Part shown: piece by piece, positions 1 to 8,523 of the stretch
Position numbering within the stretch: the stretch's first letter is position 1
Layout: the number at the start of each line of letters is the position of its first letter
Assembly (NCBI GenBank): GCA_028292565.1
Contig: JAQGMD010000381.1
Coordinates: forward strand, 1 to 16,799
Length of the DNA stretch: 16,799 nt
Source of the DNA: Burkholderia sp.
Lineage (GTDB): Bacteria; Pseudomonadota; Gammaproteobacteria; Burkholderiales; Burkholderiaceae
Direction of reading: 5' to 3'
The notes under the pieces: generated by a model
Told to the model about the DNA's origin: nothing
The model's database searches: none
The model's input: the letters and a program-made list of their open reading frames with translations, nothing else
Program-made: the position numbers and the translations under genes

Positions 1-158
1 CGCACCGCATCTTCGAAGCCGAGATACACCGGTTCGATCGTCGCCCGGTCGTCGAATTCGAGCGTAATGTCGCGAAACAGGTCGGACAGGCGCGAAATGG
101 AGACGGTCCAGATGACCGGTTTGTCTGCGTGCTCGGCGAGAGGAGGAGGGCGGCTCAT
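1..158 (-). CDS. prpR: Propionate catabolism sigma-54 activator PrpR, N-terminal fragment
   Basis: Only the first 52 codons are in the window; the gene runs off the left edge. The start is the ATG at 158-156. The visible protein has the motifs [13 protein letters not shown] and [13 protein letters not shown], then [11 protein letters not shown]. These match the start of the PrpR N-terminal sensor domain as I know it from the enterobacterial protein. In that family the N-terminal domain senses 2-methylcitrate, a central AAA+ domain contacts sigma-54 RNA polymerase and a C-terminal helix-turn-helix binds upstream sites; none of these later parts is visible. The gene is divergent from prpB, whose promoter has the sigma-54 form, which supports the call. 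The ribosome binding site is weak (GGTG just upstream). GTTTCA repeats lie immediately upstream of the start, so autoregulation is plausible but inferred. Confidence 0.9.
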   Translation of the reverse strand, partial: MSRPPPLAEHADKPVIWTVSISRLSDLFRDITLEFDDRATIEPVYLGFEDAV

Positions 159-205
159 GTTTCACCACGTGTTTCAACGTTCCAAATGTAACACAGATTG
201 AAACG
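159..205. promoter_or_regulatory. Candidate PrpR binding region (GTTTCA/TGAAAC repeats)
   Basis: An exact 8-bp inverted repeat CGTTTCAA (170-177) / TTGAAACG (198-205) is separated by 20 bp. A further GTTTCA copy at 159-164 stands in direct orientation 12 bp before the one at 171-176. The cluster lies about 100-145 bp upstream of the -24/-12 elements of the prpB promoter, which is the usual place for an enhancer-type activator site. It also lies directly upstream of the prpR start codon. Assignment to PrpR is inference from position and symmetry. Confidence 0.45.
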
Positions 206-250
206 TCGGATGCTGTGCGGGTTGATATGCGGAAGACTCCCCCCTCACTT

Positions 251-263
251 CAAGTGCCTGATT
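251..263 (-). promoter_or_regulatory. Candidate IHF binding site
   Basis: On the minus strand this reads AATCAGGCACTTG. It matches the IHF consensus WATCAANNNNTTR at every defined position but one (G for the last A of WATCAA). It sits between the presumed activator repeats (159-205) and the sigma-54 promoter (305-320), where IHF commonly bends DNA in such promoters. A one-mismatch hit to a degenerate motif can arise by chance, so this rests on position. Confidence 0.35.
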
Positions 264-304
264 CGGAAGGATATTTCGCATACCGGCATCCAGATGACCA
301 AGTG

Positions 305-320
305 TGGCATGCCGCTTGCA
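305..320 (+). promoter_or_regulatory. Sigma-54 (-24/-12) promoter of prpBCD
   Basis: The sequence TGGCAT-GCCGC-TTGCA fits the RpoN consensus TGGCAY-N5-TTGCW at every defined position. The GG at 306-307 and GC at 318-319 are at the required spacing. Transcription would start near 331, leaving a leader of about 44 nt before the prpB ATG at 375. The divergent prpR-type activator gene makes a sigma-54 promoter the expected control element here. Confidence 0.85.
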
Positions 321-374
321 AATGCGTTCCCCGGTTTGCCCAAGAAACAGTCGTAACGAGGAAGGTAAAAAGAC

Positions 375-1265
375 ATGAGTCTCCATTCAGCAGGTGCAGC
401 ATTTCGCAAGGCGGTGAAGGAAGAATCGCCATTGCAAATCGCCGGCGCCATCAACGCCAATCACGCGTTGCTTGCCAAACATGCAGGCTTCAAGGCGATT
501 TATTTATCCGGCGGCGGTGTCGCGGCCGGTTCGCTCGGCTTGCCCGACCTGGGCATTTCCGGCCTCGACGATGTGTTGACCGACATCCGCCGCATTACCG
601 ATGTGTGCGATCTGCCGCTGCTGGTCGATGTCGACACCGGATTCGGCGCCTCCGCGTTCAACGTCGCGCGCACGGTCAAGTCGTTGATCAAGTTCGGCGC
701 GGGCGCGATGCATATCGAAGACCAGGTCGGCGCCAAGCGCTGCGGCCACCGTCCCGGCAAGGAAATCGTCAGCAAGCAGGAAATGGTCGATCGCATCAAG
801 GCAGCGGTTGACGCGCGTACCGACGAGAATTTCGTCATCATGGCGCGTACCGATGCGTTGGCGGTGGAAGGGTTCGATGCGGCCATCGAGCGCGCCGTCG
901 CGTGCGTCGAGGCAGGCGCCGACATGATTTTTCCGGAAGCGATGACGGAACTGAACATGTATAAAAAATTTGCGGATGCGGTGAAGGTGCCGATACTCGC
1001 GAACATCACCGAGTTCGGCTCGACGCCGCTGTTCACGGTGGAAGAATTGAAGACCGTCGACGTCGGCCTCGTGTTGTATCCGCTGTCGGCATTCCGCGCG
1101 ATGAACAAGGCGGCGGAAAACGTGTACACCGCGATTCGCCGCGACGGCACCCAGAAGAACGTGATCGATACCATGCAGACCCGCATGGAACTCTACGACC
1201 GCATCGGTTACCACGACTACGAACAAAAGCTGGATGCGCTGTTTGCGCAGCAAAAAGCTAAATAA
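375..1265 (+). CDS. prpB: 2-methylisocitrate lyase
   Basis: This enzyme cleaves 2-methylisocitrate to pyruvate and succinate, the last step of the methylcitrate cycle, in the cytoplasm. The protein is 296 aa, the usual length for PrpB. The isocitrate lyase/PEP mutase barrel carries the metal-binding stretch [10 protein letters not shown] with Asp85 and Asp87. It also has the signature KRCGH with the catalytic Cys123. The start is the ATG at 375, preceded by GAGGAAGG at 358-365. It is the first gene after the sigma-54 promoter and is followed after 10 bp by prpC. The KRCGH form separates PrpB from true isocitrate lyases and from other members such as oxaloacetate decarboxylase-like proteins. 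Nothing odd is seen. Confidence 0.96.
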   Translation: MSLHSAGAAFRKAVKEESPLQIAGAINANHALLAKHAGFKAIYLSGGGVAAGSLGLPDLGISGLDDVLTDIRRITDVCDLPLLVDVDTGFGASAFNVARTVKSLIKFGAGAMHIEDQVGAKRCGHRPGKEIVSKQEMVDRIKAAVDARTDENFVIMARTDALAVEGFDAAIERAVACVEAGADMIFPEAMTELNMYKKFADAVKVPILANITEFGSTPLFTVEELKTVDVGLVLYPLSAFRAMNKAAENVYTAIRRDGTQKNVIDTMQTRMELYDRIGYHDYEQKLDALFAQQKAK

Positions 1266-1275
1266 CGGAGATACC

Positions 1276-2430
1276 ATGAGTGAGCATCAACCTACCGGTT
1301 TCAAACCCAAGAAATCTGTCGCGCTGTCGGGCGTTACCGCAGGCAATACCGCGCTATGCACCGTTGGCAAGACGGGCAACGATTTGCACTACCGCGGCTA
1401 TGACATCCTGGATGTGGCCGACACCTGCGAATTCGAGGAAATCGCGCACCTGCTGGTGCACGGCAAGCTACCTACGGTTGCCGAACTGAAGGGTTACAAG
1501 GCGAAACTGAAATCATTGCGCGGCATCCCCGCCAATGTGAAGGCGGTGCTCGAGTGGTTGCCTGCCTCGTCGCATCCTATGGACGTCATGCGCACCGCCG
1601 TTTCCGCGCTCGGCTGCGTCCTGCCGGAAAAAGACGATCACAACACGCCTGGCGCGCGTGACATCGCAGACAAGCTGATGGCGTCGCTTGGATCGATATT
1701 GCTGTACTGGTACCACTACAGTCATAACGGCAATCGCATCGAAGTGGAAACCGATGACGATTCAATCGGCGCGCATTTCCTGCATCTGTTGCATGGCGAA
1801 AAGCCGTCGGCCCTGTGGGAGAAAGCGATGCACACCTCGCTGATCCTGTACGCGGAACATGAGTTCAATGCGTCCACATTCGCCGGCCGCGTGGTGGCGG
1901 GTACCGGCTCCGACATGTATTCCGCAATCACTGGCGCGATCGGCGCATTGCGCGGTCCGAAACATGGAGGCGCGAACGAAGTCGCATTCGAGATCCAGAA
2001 GCGTTACGATAATCCGGACGAAGCGGAAGCCGACATCCGCAAGCGCGTCGAGAACAAGGAAGTCATCATCGGCTTCGGCCATCCGGTGTACACCGTTTCG
2101 GATCCACGCAACAAGGTGATCAAGGAAGTGGCGCGTAACCTGTCTAAGGATGCGGGTTCCATGAAGATGTTCGATATCGCCGAGCGCCTGGAAACGGTGA
2201 TGTGGGACGTGAAAAAGATGTTCCCCAACCTCGACTGGTTCTCCGCCGTTTCGTACCACATGATGGGCGTGCCGACCGCCATGTTCACACCGTTGTTCGT
2301 GGTCTCGCGCACGTCCGGTTGGGCTGCGCACATCATTGAACAACGCATCGACAACAAGATCATCAGGCCGAGCGCGAACTATGTCGGGCCGGAAGACCTG
2401 AAGTTCGTGCCAATCAGCAAACGCAAATAA
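1276..2430 (+). CDS. prpC: 2-methylcitrate synthase
   Basis: This enzyme condenses propionyl-CoA with oxaloacetate to 2-methylcitrate. The chosen start is the ATG at 1276, preceded by GGAG at 1267-1270. It gives 384 aa beginning [14 protein letters not shown] longer reading from 1234 would overlap the end of prpB and has no support. The citrate synthase fold is shown by GPKHGGAN (His230), [13 protein letters not shown] (His269) and [12 protein letters not shown] (Asp320), the His-His-Asp catalytic set of the family. The short length and the placement between prpB and prpD argue for methylcitrate synthase rather than the longer housekeeping type II citrate synthase GltA. It is co-transcribed with prpB, with a 10-bp gap. 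Confidence 0.96.
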   Translation: MSEHQPTGFKPKKSVALSGVTAGNTALCTVGKTGNDLHYRGYDILDVADTCEFEEIAHLLVHGKLPTVAELKGYKAKLKSLRGIPANVKAVLEWLPASSHPMDVMRTAVSALGCVLPEKDDHNTPGARDIADKLMASLGSILLYWYHYSHNGNRIEVETDDDSIGAHFLHLLHGEKPSALWEKAMHTSLILYAEHEFNASTFAGRVVAGTGSDMYSAITGAIGALRGPKHGGANEVAFEIQKRYDNPDEAEADIRKRVENKEVIIGFGHPVYTVSDPRNKVIKEVARNLSKDAGSMKMFDIAERLETVMWDVKKMFPNLDWFSAVSYHMMGVPTAMFTPLFVVSRTSGWAAHIIEQRIDNKIIRPSANYVGPEDLKFVPISKRK

Positions 2431-2462
2431 AAAAAGTAAAGTCTCGTCTACAAAGGAAACAT

Positions 2463-3914
2463 ATGTCCGCTCCCATCTCCAACGTCCGTCCTGAACCGGA
2501 TCAGGTCCTCGTCGACATCGTCGATTACGTCACCCAATATGAAATCAAGTCGCCGGTTGCGTACGATACCGCCCGCAACTGCCTGATCGATACCCTCGGC
2601 TGCGGCCTTGAGGCGCTGGAATATCCGGCCTGTACCAAGCTGATGGGCCCGATTGTCCCGGGCACCGTTGTCCCGAACGGCGCAAAAGTCCCGGGCACCC
2701 AATTCCAGCTCGATCCGGTGCAAGCTGCATTCAATATCGGCGCAATGATACGTTGGCTCGACTTCAATGACACCTGGCTGGCGGCGGAGTGGGGCCATCC
2801 ATCCGACAACCTCGGGGGTATTCTTGCGACCGCTGACTGGATGTCGCGCAATGCGGTCGCCGCCGGCAAGAAACCGCTGACGATGAAAGACGTGCTGACC
2901 GCGATGATCAAGGCGCACGAAATCCAGGGCTGCATCGCGCTGGAAAACTCGTTCAACAAAGTGGGCCTCGACCACGTGGTCCTGGTGAAGGTGGCATCAA
3001 CTGCGGTGGTCGCGGAAATGATGGGATTGTCGCGCGACGAAATCCTTAACGCCGTGTCGCTCGCATGGGTCGACGGTCAATCTCTGCGTACCTATCGCCA
3101 TGCACCGAACACCGGTTCGCGTAAATCCTGGGCTGCAGGCGACGCGACTTCGCGCGCGGTGCGCCTGGCGTTGATCGCCAAGACCGGCGAGATGGGCTAC
3201 CCGTCCGTGCTCTCCGCCAAGACGTGGGGATTCTACGATGTGCTGTTCAAAGGCCAGCCGTTCAAATTCCAGCGCCCGTACGGCAGCTATGTGATGGAAA
3301 ACGTGCTGTTCAAGATTTCGTTCCCTGCCGAGTTCCACTCGCAAACCGCGGTCGAAGCGGCGATGACGTTGCATGCGGCGCTGAAGAAGGTGGGCAAATC
3401 GGCAGAGGACATCAAGAAGATTACCATCCGCACCCACGAAGCCTGCATCCGCATCATCGACAAGAAAGGGCCGCTGAACAACCCGGCCGACCGCGACCAC
3501 TGCATCCAGTACATGGTTGCGGTTCCGCTGCTGTACGGCCACCTGACAGCCGCCGATTACGAAGACGAAGTGGCTGTCGATCCGCGTATCGATGCGCTGC
3601 GCGACAAGATCGCCTGCGTCGAGGACAAGGCGTTCACCGCCGACTATCATGATCCGCAGAAGCGTTCCATCGCCAACGCACTGACAGTGGAGTTAAACAA
3701 CGGTGAAATCCTGCCGGAAGTGGTGGTCGAATATCCGATCGGCCACCGTCTGCGCCGCAAAGATGGCATCCCGCTGCTGGAAGCCAAGTTCAAAACCAAC
3801 CTGGCGCGCCGCTTCCCCACCAAGCAACAAAAGACGATACTGGATATATCGCTCGACCAGGCGAAGCTGGAAGCGATGCCGGTCCATGAATATGTCGATC
3901 TTTACGTGATCTGA
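2463..3914 (+). CDS. prpD: 2-methylcitrate dehydratase (MmgE/PrpD family)
   Basis: This enzyme dehydrates 2-methylcitrate to 2-methyl-cis-aconitate without an iron-sulfur cluster. The protein is 483 aa, the same length as the enterobacterial enzyme. Family-typical segments include [14 protein letters not shown] near residues 39-52 and [19 protein letters not shown] around residues 98-116, the latter typical of the MmgE/PrpD fold. The start ATG at 2463 has AAAGGAAA about 5 bp upstream. It lies 32 bp after prpC in the same orientation. Many betaproteobacteria instead carry the AcnD/PrpF pair for this step, and neither is seen here. The hydratase step to methylisocitrate would be supplied by an aconitase encoded elsewhere. 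An intrinsic terminator follows the gene closely. Confidence 0.95.
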   Translation: MSAPISNVRPEPDQVLVDIVDYVTQYEIKSPVAYDTARNCLIDTLGCGLEALEYPACTKLMGPIVPGTVVPNGAKVPGTQFQLDPVQAAFNIGAMIRWLDFNDTWLAAEWGHPSDNLGGILATADWMSRNAVAAGKKPLTMKDVLTAMIKAHEIQGCIALENSFNKVGLDHVVLVKVASTAVVAEMMGLSRDEILNAVSLAWVDGQSLRTYRHAPNTGSRKSWAAGDATSRAVRLALIAKTGEMGYPSVLSAKTWGFYDVLFKGQPFKFQRPYGSYVMENVLFKISFPAEFHSQTAVEAAMTLHAALKKVGKSAEDIKKITIRTHEACIRIIDKKGPLNNPADRDHCIQYMVAVPLLYGHLTAADYEDEVAVDPRIDALRDKIACVEDKAFTADYHDPQKRSIANALTVELNNGEILPEVVVEYPIGHRLRRKDGIPLLEAKFKTNLARRFPTKQQKTILDISLDQAKLEAMPVHEYVDLYVI

Positions 3915-3932
3915 TCGAGTTGATGGCCAAAG

Positions 3933-3969
3933 AAAAAGCGCAGTGATACATTGTCATTGCGCTTTTTTT
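3933..3969 (+). terminator. Intrinsic terminator between prpD and prpE
   Basis: A 14-bp stem (3933-3946 pairing with 3954-3967, one G-U pair) has a 7-nt loop and ends in seven T residues (3963-3969). The stem core is GCGCAGTGA against TCATTGCGC. It lies 18 bp after the prpD stop codon. A run of five A residues at the 5' side means it could also act on the opposite strand. It should end or attenuate prpBCD transcription before prpE. Confidence 0.85.
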
Positions 3970-4043
3970 CGTTTGGAGCTCCAGGGTCGGTACAGTCATA
4001 AAAAGCAATACCCATTCGAAGACGGGCGTAATGAGGAGACAAC

Positions 4044-5933
4044 ATGAACTACGCAGACTTCTATCAGCAGTCCATCGACGATCCGCATACCTTCTGGGCC
4101 GAGCAGGCCAGGCTCATAGACTGGCATGAGCCGTTCTCGCAAGTTCTCGACTATACCAAGCCGCCGTTCACGAAATGGTTCGTCGGCGGCAAGACCAACC
4201 TCTGCCACAACGCGGTCGATCGCTGGGTGGCAACACAGGGTGACAAACCCGCGCTGATCGCAATATCGACGGAGACGAACACAGAGACGGTCTATACGTT
4301 CAGCGAACTGCAGGCCGAGGTGAACCGCGTCGCGGCGATGATGCAATCGCTGGGCGTAACACGCGGCGATCGGGTGCTGGTCTACATGCCGATGGTTCCC
4401 GAAGCGGCTTTCACGATGCTGGCGTGTGCGCGCATCGGCGCAATCCACTCGGTAGTGTTTGGCGGTTTTGCCGCCAACAGCCTGGCAACGCGCATCGACG
4501 ATGCCAAGCCGAAGCTGATCGTTTCTGCCGATGCCGGTTCGCGCGCCGGCAAGGTCATCACCTACAAGGATTTGCTGGACGATGCGATCGAGCGTGCGCA
4601 ACACAAGCCTGCGCACGTGCTGCTGCTGGATCGCGGGCTGGCGCCGATGTACAAGCTCGAGGGTCGCGATGTCGACTACGCCGGGTTGCGCGACCAGCAT
4701 ATCGATGCGAACGTCCCGGTCGCCTGGCTCGAATCGAACGACACGTCCTACATACTCTATACGTCGGGCACAACCGGAAAACCGAAGGGCGTGCAACGTG
4801 ATGTCGGCGGTTATGCGGTTGCGCTTGCCGCTTCAATGAAACATGTCTTTTGCGGCAATGCCGGGGAAACTTATTTTTCGACGTCCGATATCGGCTGGGT
4901 GGTCGGACACTCTTATACCGTCTACGGCCCGCTCATCGCCGGCATGGCAACTGTGATGTACGAAGGCTTGCCGATTCGCCCCGACGCCGGGATCTGGTGG
5001 AGCATCGTCGAGAAGTACAAAGTCACGCGCATGTTCTCCGCGCCGACCGCCGTGCGGGTATTGAAGAAGCAGCCGCCGGAGTTCATGAAGAAATACGACG
5101 TGTCTTCATTGAAAGTCCTTTACCTCGCGGGCGAGCCGCTGGACGAAACCACATCGCAGTGGATTTCGTCGGCGCTTGGTGTGCGCGTGATCGACAACTA
5201 CTGGCAGACGGAAACCGGCTGGCCGATCCTGTCGGTGGCGAAGGGTGTCGATGACAAGCCAACCCGTCTCGGCAGTCCGGGCGTGCCGATGTACGGCTAC
5301 AAAGTGAAGCTATTGAATGAGTCCACCGGCGAGGTGTGCGGCACCAATGAAAAGGGCGTGGTCGTCATCGAAGGCCCGCTGCCGCCCGGCTGCATGCAAA
5401 CCGTCTATGGCGACGATGAGCGCTTCGTCAAAACCTACTGGTCTAATTTCAGCACTGAACAGGTGTATTCGACTTTTGACTGGGGCATACGCGATGCCGA
5501 TGGCTATTACTTCATCCTCGGGCGCACTGATGACGTCATCAACGTGGCCGGCCATCGGCTCGGCACCCGTGAAATCGAGGAAAGTATTTCCAGTCATCCC
5601 AATGTGTCGGAAGTCGCTGTGGTCGGCATTGAAGACAAGCTGAAAGGGCAGGTCGCGGTGGCGTTTGCGATCCTGAAGAACGCGGACCCGGCAGCCACCC
5701 AGCAAGGCAGGCTGGCGCTTGAAGGGGAGATAATGGCGACGGTGGACAAGCATCTTGGCGCGGTCGGCCGTCCGGCGCGCGTTTACTTTGTCACGCTGCT
5801 GCCGAAAACGCGGTCAGGAAAATTGCTGCGGCGTTCTATTCAGGCGATTTGCGAGGGGCGTGATCCGGGTGATCTGACGACGCTGGAGGATCCGGCGGCG
5901 TTACAGCAGATCAAAGCGGCATTGACCTTGTAG
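4044..5933 (+). CDS. prpE: Propionyl-CoA synthetase
   Basis: This enzyme activates propionate with ATP and CoA to propionyl-CoA, feeding PrpC. The protein is 629 aa, about the length of known PrpE (628 aa). It starts with the acetyl-CoA synthetase N-terminal domain (NYADFYQQSIDDPHTFW). The AMP-binding core has YTSGTTGKPKG around residues 237-247 and NYWQTETGW near 383-391. A C-terminal domain ends in PKTRSGKLLRR, where Lys593 is the conserved adenylation-half-reaction lysine that is acetylated in homologues. The start ATG at 4044 follows GAGGAG (4033-4038). The stretch VQRDVGGYAVAL after the P-loop-like motif and the prp context favour PrpE over AcsA. A terminator separates it from prpD, so it may depend on readthrough or on its own unrecognised promoter. 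Confidence 0.95.
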   Translation: MNYADFYQQSIDDPHTFWAEQARLIDWHEPFSQVLDYTKPPFTKWFVGGKTNLCHNAVDRWVATQGDKPALIAISTETNTETVYTFSELQAEVNRVAAMMQSLGVTRGDRVLVYMPMVPEAAFTMLACARIGAIHSVVFGGFAANSLATRIDDAKPKLIVSADAGSRAGKVITYKDLLDDAIERAQHKPAHVLLLDRGLAPMYKLEGRDVDYAGLRDQHIDANVPVAWLESNDTSYILYTSGTTGKPKGVQRDVGGYAVALAASMKHVFCGNAGETYFSTSDIGWVVGHSYTVYGPLIAGMATVMYEGLPIRPDAGIWWSIVEKYKVTRMFSAPTAVRVLKKQPPEFMKKYDVSSLKVLYLAGEPLDETTSQWISSALGVRVIDNYWQTETGWPILSVAKGVDDKPTRLGSPGVPMYGYKVKLLNESTGEVCGTNEKGVVVIEGPLPPGCMQTVYGDDERFVKTYWSNFSTEQVYSTFDWGIRDADGYYFILGRTDDVINVAGHRLGTREIEESISSHPNVSEVAVVGIEDKLKGQVAVAFAILKNADPAATQQGRLALEGEIMATVDKHLGAVGRPARVYFVTLLPKTRSGKLLRRSIQAICEGRDPGDLTTLEDPAALQQIKAALTL

Positions 5934-5959
5934 GGCGGGTCTCGACGTCTCGACCCGCC
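5934..5959. repeat. Hairpin in the prpE/xth convergent gap
   Basis: A perfect 8-bp GC-rich stem GGCGGGTC (5934-5941) / GACCCGCC (5952-5959) has a 10-nt loop and begins one base after the prpE stop codon. There is no T run on either side, so it is not a canonical intrinsic terminator. Its form resembles short extragenic palindromes found at convergent gene ends in betaproteobacteria. It may protect mRNA ends or help termination from both sides. Only one copy is seen in this window. Confidence 0.5.
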
Positions 5960-5977
5960 GTACGAACTACGACTCGG

Positions 5978-6742
5978 TTAATCCAGCGTGGCAATGACTG
6001 GCGTATGATCCGACGGCTGTTCCCACTTGCGCGGCACTTTGTCGATCACACACGCGGTGCACCGCGCGGCAAGCGGCGGCGACAAAAGAATATGGTCAAT
6101 CCGCAACCCCATATTCCTGCGGAACGCCATCATCCGGTAATCCCACCAGCTGTATAACTTCTCCGGTTGCTCGAACATCCGGAATGAATCCTTGAACCCC
6201 ATATCCAGCAGACGCTGAAACTGCGCGCGCTCCGGCTCGGATACCAGCACCTGGCCCTGCCACGCGACGGGATCATGCACATCGCGGTCTTCCGGCGCGA
6301 TGTTGTAATCACCGAGCAGCATCAGGTCCGGGTACTTCTTTCCTTCTTCCGACAACCAGTTGTGAAGTCCGTCCAGCCACTTCAACTTGTACTCGTACTT
6401 TTCCGAGCCGACCGACTGCCCGTTCGGGATATAGGCGCAGACCACCCGGATGCCTTCGATCGTTGCTGCGATGACGCGCTGCTGGTGGTCCTCAAAGCTA
6501 GGGATATTCCTGACGATGTCGCTCATCGGATGCTTCGACAGGATCGCGACACCGTTGTAGGTCTTCTGTCCGGTGAAGGCGACCTGGTAGCCGGCCGCCT
6601 CGATCTCGGCAATCGGGAACTTGTCGTCGGTCAGCTTGGTTTCCTGCAGGCAGAGCACATCTATCGGATTGTCCGCCAGCCATTGCAATACGTGCGGCAA
6701 GCGGACCTTCAGGGAGTTAACGTTCCATGTCGCGAATTTCAT
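5978..6742 (-). CDS. xth: Exodeoxyribonuclease III (Xth family)
   Basis: This is a DNA repair enzyme with 3'-5' exonuclease and AP endonuclease activity on double-stranded DNA. The protein is 254 aa from the ATG at 6742-6740 ([15 protein letters not shown]). A longer reading from 6844 lies inside pepA and its extra 34 residues do not look like Xth. The exonuclease/endonuclease/phosphatase motifs appear in order: [20 protein letters not shown] (metal-binding Glu), [15 protein letters not shown] (Asp/Asn pair), [15 protein letters not shown] and a terminal SDHTPVI (catalytic His). The start overlaps the pepA stop by 4 bp (ATGA), so translational coupling with pepA is likely, helped by AAGAAGG upstream. 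Confidence 0.93.
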   Translation of the reverse strand: MKFATWNVNSLKVRLPHVLQWLADNPIDVLCLQETKLTDDKFPIAEIEAAGYQVAFTGQKTYNGVAILSKHPMSDIVRNIPSFEDHQQRVIAATIEGIRVVCAYIPNGQSVGSEKYEYKLKWLDGLHNWLSEEGKKYPDLMLLGDYNIAPEDRDVHDPVAWQGQVLVSEPERAQFQRLLDMGFKDSFRMFEQPEKLYSWWDYRMMAFRRNMGLRIDHILLSPPLAARCTACVIDKVPRKWEQPSDHTPVIATLD

Positions 6743-8265
6743 GCTGCCTTCTTGCCATTCACCACTTGCGCCCTGTTCAGCAAAAACGTAGTCAACAACG
6801 GAACCGGCCGTCCGGTCGCGCCTTTGGCCGCGCCGCTTTTCCATGCGGTGCCGGCAATATCAAGATGCGCCCAAGTGTACTTCTTAGTATAGCGCTCGAG
6901 GAAGCAGGCGGCGGTGATGCTGCCTGCCGGCGGGCCGCCGATATTGGCCATGTCGGCGAAATTGGACTTGAGCTGCTCCTGGTACACGTCTTCAATCGGC
7001 ATGCGCCAGGCGGTGTCGCCAGTCGCTTTGCCGGCGGCGATGAGCTCGTTCGCCAAGTCATCGTGCGCATCGTCGTCGCGCGTGAACAGACCGGTATTAT
7101 GATGTCCCAGCGCGGTGATGCAGGCGCCGGTGAGGGTGGCGACATCCACCACGGCGGCCGGCTTGAAGCGTTCGACATAGGTCAGCGCGTCACACAGGAT
7201 CAGGCGGCCTTCGGCATCGGTATTCAGGATTTCAATGGTCTGGCCAGACATCGATGTCACGACATCGCCCGGCTTGGTGGCATGTCCGGATGGCATGTTT
7301 TCGCAGCTCGGAATGACGCCGATGACGTTCAGCTTGAGTCCGAGTTCGGCAATCGCGCGGAAGGTGCCGAGCACCGACGCGGCGCCGCACATGTCGTACT
7401 TCATTTCATCCATCGAAGCGCCCGGCTTGAGCGAAATGCCACCGGTGTCGAACGTGATGCCTTTGCCAACCAACACAACCGGAGCATCCTTGGTCTTGCC
7501 GCCCATATGCTTCAATACGATAAACTTAGGCGGTTCGTGCGTGCCTTTCGCGACGGAAAGGAAGCTGCCCATCTTCAACGCTTCCAGCTGCTTGCGATCG
7601 AGGACTTCGACACCAAGTTGATATTCCTTTGCCATTTTCTTCGCGGTGTCCGCGAGATAGGTCGGCGTGCAGACGTTACTCGGCAAATTGCCGAGGTCTT
7701 TGGTCAGGTCCATGCCGTTGGCCAGTGCCACGCCCTGGGTTATTGCGACTTTCGCTTCGCTCGATTTTGCGGCCGGAACCGGGAAAGCAACTTTCTTGAC
7801 GCCTGCCTGCGGCGGTTCCTTTTTGCTTTTCATCGCATCGAAGCGATACTCGCTTTCGCGCAGCGTCAGCACTGAGTTGCGCAGCGCCCAGGTGATGTCG
7901 CGGGCTTTTACGCTGTCGAACGGCAGCGCGACCAAGGCATCGTTTGCGCCCAGCGTCGAAAATACGCGTGCCACAGCCTGCGTTGCGGAGGTAAAATTCT
8001 TGTCGCTGATCTCTTCATCGTTGCCGAGACCGACCAGCAGGATGCGTTCCGCGACCACCCCGTCGTTATTGCGGATCAGCAGGGTAGAGCCGGGCTTGCC
8101 GGAGATATCGCCGGACTTCAGCGCGGCGGTGACGGCGCCCTTGCGATCGAGTTCACGGGCGGCGTCGGACAACTTTTTGTTTTCGAATACGCCTACCGCG
8201 ATACAACCGGTTTTGAAGCCGGCGACGGTCGTTTTTGCGTCGAATGTTTTTATGCTAAAGTCCAT
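6739..8265 (-). CDS. pepA: Leucyl aminopeptidase (M17 family)
   Basis: This is a cytosolic, hexameric, two-metal aminopeptidase that releases N-terminal residues from peptides. In enterobacteria the same protein also binds DNA, in carAB control and Xer recombination. The protein is 508 aa, close to the family's usual 500. The C-terminal catalytic half has [17 protein letters not shown] (metal and catalytic lysines), MKYDMCGAA and the M17 signature NTDAEGRL. The start ATG at 8265-8263 has AAGGAG at about 8-13 bp upstream. It is divergent from lptF, a neighbourhood also known in enterobacteria, and overlaps xth downstream. A perfect TATAAT on its strand at 8295-8290 is a possible -10 element. 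Confidence 0.95.
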   Translation of the reverse strand: MDFSIKTFDAKTTVAGFKTGCIAVGVFENKKLSDAARELDRKGAVTAALKSGDISGKPGSTLLIRNNDGVVAERILLVGLGNDEEISDKNFTSATQAVARVFSTLGANDALVALPFDSVKARDITWALRNSVLTLRESEYRFDAMKSKKEPPQAGVKKVAFPVPAAKSSEAKVAITQGVALANGMDLTKDLGNLPSNVCTPTYLADTAKKMAKEYQLGVEVLDRKQLEALKMGSFLSVAKGTHEPPKFIVLKHMGGKTKDAPVVLVGKGITFDTGGISLKPGASMDEMKYDMCGAASVLGTFRAIAELGLKLNVIGVIPSCENMPSGHATKPGDVVTSMSGQTIEILNTDAEGRLILCDALTYVERFKPAAVVDVATLTGACITALGHHNTGLFTRDDDAHDDLANELIAAGKATGDTAWRMPIEDVYQEQLKSNFADMANIGGPPAGSITAACFLERYTKKYTWAHLDIAGTAWKSGAAKGATGRPVPLLTTFLLNRAQVVNGKKAA

Positions 8266-8289
8266 GGGTTCGCTCCTTATGTAAACGCA

Positions 8290-8295
8290 ATTATA
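8290..8295 (-). promoter_or_regulatory. Possible -10 element for pepA
   Basis: On the minus strand this is a perfect TATAAT. Transcription would begin near 8283 and leave a very short leader that still contains the AAGGAG ribosome binding site. No good -35 hexamer is found at 16-18 bp upstream (best spacing gives GCGATA) and there is no extended -10 TG. The call is therefore weak unless an activator helps. Confidence 0.35.
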
Positions 8296-8324
8296 GAGCG
8301 TATCTCAGTATCTATCGCGAGATG

Positions 8325-8382
8325 CGTTTAGGTAAAAACGGATATCGGGCCGGCGAGAAGCGCAGCCCGTTTTACCTAAACG
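8325..8382. repeat. Long inverted repeat in the pepA/lptF divergent gap
   Basis: The left arm CGTTTAGGTAAAAACGG (8325-8341) is the reverse complement of the right arm CCGTTTTACCTAAACG (8367-8382), apart from one extra A in the A run. The 25-bp spacer is GC-rich. The arms are AT-richer than their surroundings and there is no T run after either arm, so it is not a standard terminator. It lies just upstream of the possible pepA -10 element and about 140 bp upstream of lptF. It could be an operator with two half-sites, a large RNA hairpin in an lptF leader, or the relic of a mobile palindrome. The rest of the 258-bp gap (8266-8523) shows no gene and no convincing lptF promoter. Confidence 0.6.
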
Positions 8383-8523
8383 GGGTACGCCGCTTCACGG
8401 GATGGTGAGCACGCCGGCGCGCATCGGCGCACATCCCCCAACGAAAACAATCGGCGTTTCCAGTCATGCAGGCGGACACATGCCGTTCGCACCGACGTTC
8501 ACATTGAGATAGGTTTTTTCCTG

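Noticed and set aside
504..1277. A 257-codon minus-strand frame opposite prpB
   Set aside because: It is antisense to a well-supported PrpB gene and shows the His/Arg-rich composition of a shadow frame.
3970..4043. A separate promoter for prpE
   Set aside because: The stretch has TTGGAG and CATAAA but no credible hexamer pair at 16-18 bp spacing and no GG-N10-GC of sigma-54, so no promoter is annotated.
6727..7875. A 382-codon open frame on the plus strand opposite pepA and the xth start
   Set aside because: It lies antisense to pepA, whose M17 motifs are unmistakable. Its translation is low in recognisable motifs and rich in His/Arg/Ala, as expected for a GC-rich shadow frame.
8383..8523. 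A promoter or small gene upstream of lptF
   Set aside because: No good -35/-10 pair is seen and no open frame with a ribosome binding site fills the stretch, so it is left as unassigned leader sequence.
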